From positions 88,746-152,745 of the forward strand of contig NZ_JAIPPU010000009.1 in NCBI RefSeq assembly GCF_026646375.1: a stretch of DNA of 64,000 nucleotides. Direction: 5' to 3'. This document shows, in pieces, positions 63,886 to 64,000 of this stretch (positions are counted from its first letter, which is position 1; every line of letters begins with the position of its first letter). The notes beneath the pieces are model-generated. The model did no database searches and was not told the origin of the DNA. It saw only the letters and a program-made list of their open reading frames with translations. The DNA is from Acetobacterium wieringae. Its GTDB lineage: Bacteria; Bacillota; Clostridia; Eubacteriales; Eubacteriaceae. The position numbers and the translations under genes were made by a program.

Positions 63886-64000
<115 letters not shown>

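Overview
The window reads as chromosomal DNA of a strictly anaerobic, low-to-mid GC Firmicute. It most resembles an acetogen of the Eubacteriaceae, close to Acetobacterium. Supporting signs are a Na+-type F1Fo ATP synthase operon with several proteolipid genes, a caffeate-reduction-like operon (CoA transferase, acyl-CoA dehydrogenase, EtfBA, CoA ligase), a type III plus a type I glutamine synthetase, thiC under a TPP riboswitch and a cobalamin riboswitch. The genus call is inference from gene content; no 16S or other marker lies in the window. No IS element, phage, CRISPR array or tRNA was seen.

Layout. (1) 1-9.7 kb: an enoyl-CoA reduction module (CaiB-like transferase, acyl-CoA dehydrogenase, EtfB, EtfA, MFS carrier, acyl-CoA ligase, a degenerate desulfoferrodoxin-like protein), then a LysR regulator divergent from a second MFS carrier with a clear LysR-type palindrome between them. 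(2) 9.7-17.1 kb: an EF-hand-like Ca-binding protein, thiC with its riboswitch, and two divergent c-di-GMP enzymes. (3) 17.2-22.7 kb: a peroxiredoxin, then a tight five-gene terpenoid operon: CrtN/CrtI-like desaturase, CrtM/CrtB-like synthase, two membrane proteins matching the plant phytol kinase (VTE5) and phytyl-phosphate kinase (VTE6/DUF92) families, and a tocopherol-cyclase-like protein. This is the most unexpected block. (4) 22.8-29.9 kb: a B12 riboswitch heading a Zn-alcohol dehydrogenase and a TrpD-family phosphoribosyltransferase, a cluster of four perfect DnaA boxes before a 5'-nucleotidase gene, a pair of GTPases and an unusual flavodoxin. (5) 30-37 kb: nitrogen assimilation (amtB, glnK, glnN, a 75-aa unknown, glnA, an ANTAR antiterminator) with attenuator-like leaders. 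(6) 37.4-43.1 kb: purA, carA, carB. (7) 43.2-57.8 kb: a c-di-GMP enzyme followed by a type IV pilus cluster (pilB with an MshEN c-di-GMP-binding domain, pilT, tandem c-di-GMP-I riboswitches, pilin, pilD, pilC, a pilM-pilN fusion, pilO-like, a large AT-rich pilin-like protein and two minor pilins). (8) 57.9-61.6 kb: an ArsD-like protein, pncB, tsaC/sua5, rpiB. (9) 61.7-64.0 kb: the start of the atp operon, ending inside a third c-subunit gene.

How the parts work together. The first module would activate and reduce an unsaturated carboxylate taken up by the neighbouring carriers. Nitrogen genes form one control unit with PII and an ANTAR protein. The pilus block appears wired to c-di-GMP at three levels: enzyme, ATPase domain and RNA switch. 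The ATP synthase genes carry the full Na+-binding signature. Starts were reassigned from the longest reading frame wherever a Shine-Dalgarno sequence favoured a downstream codon. All family assignments are by eye from conserved motifs; no search could be run.
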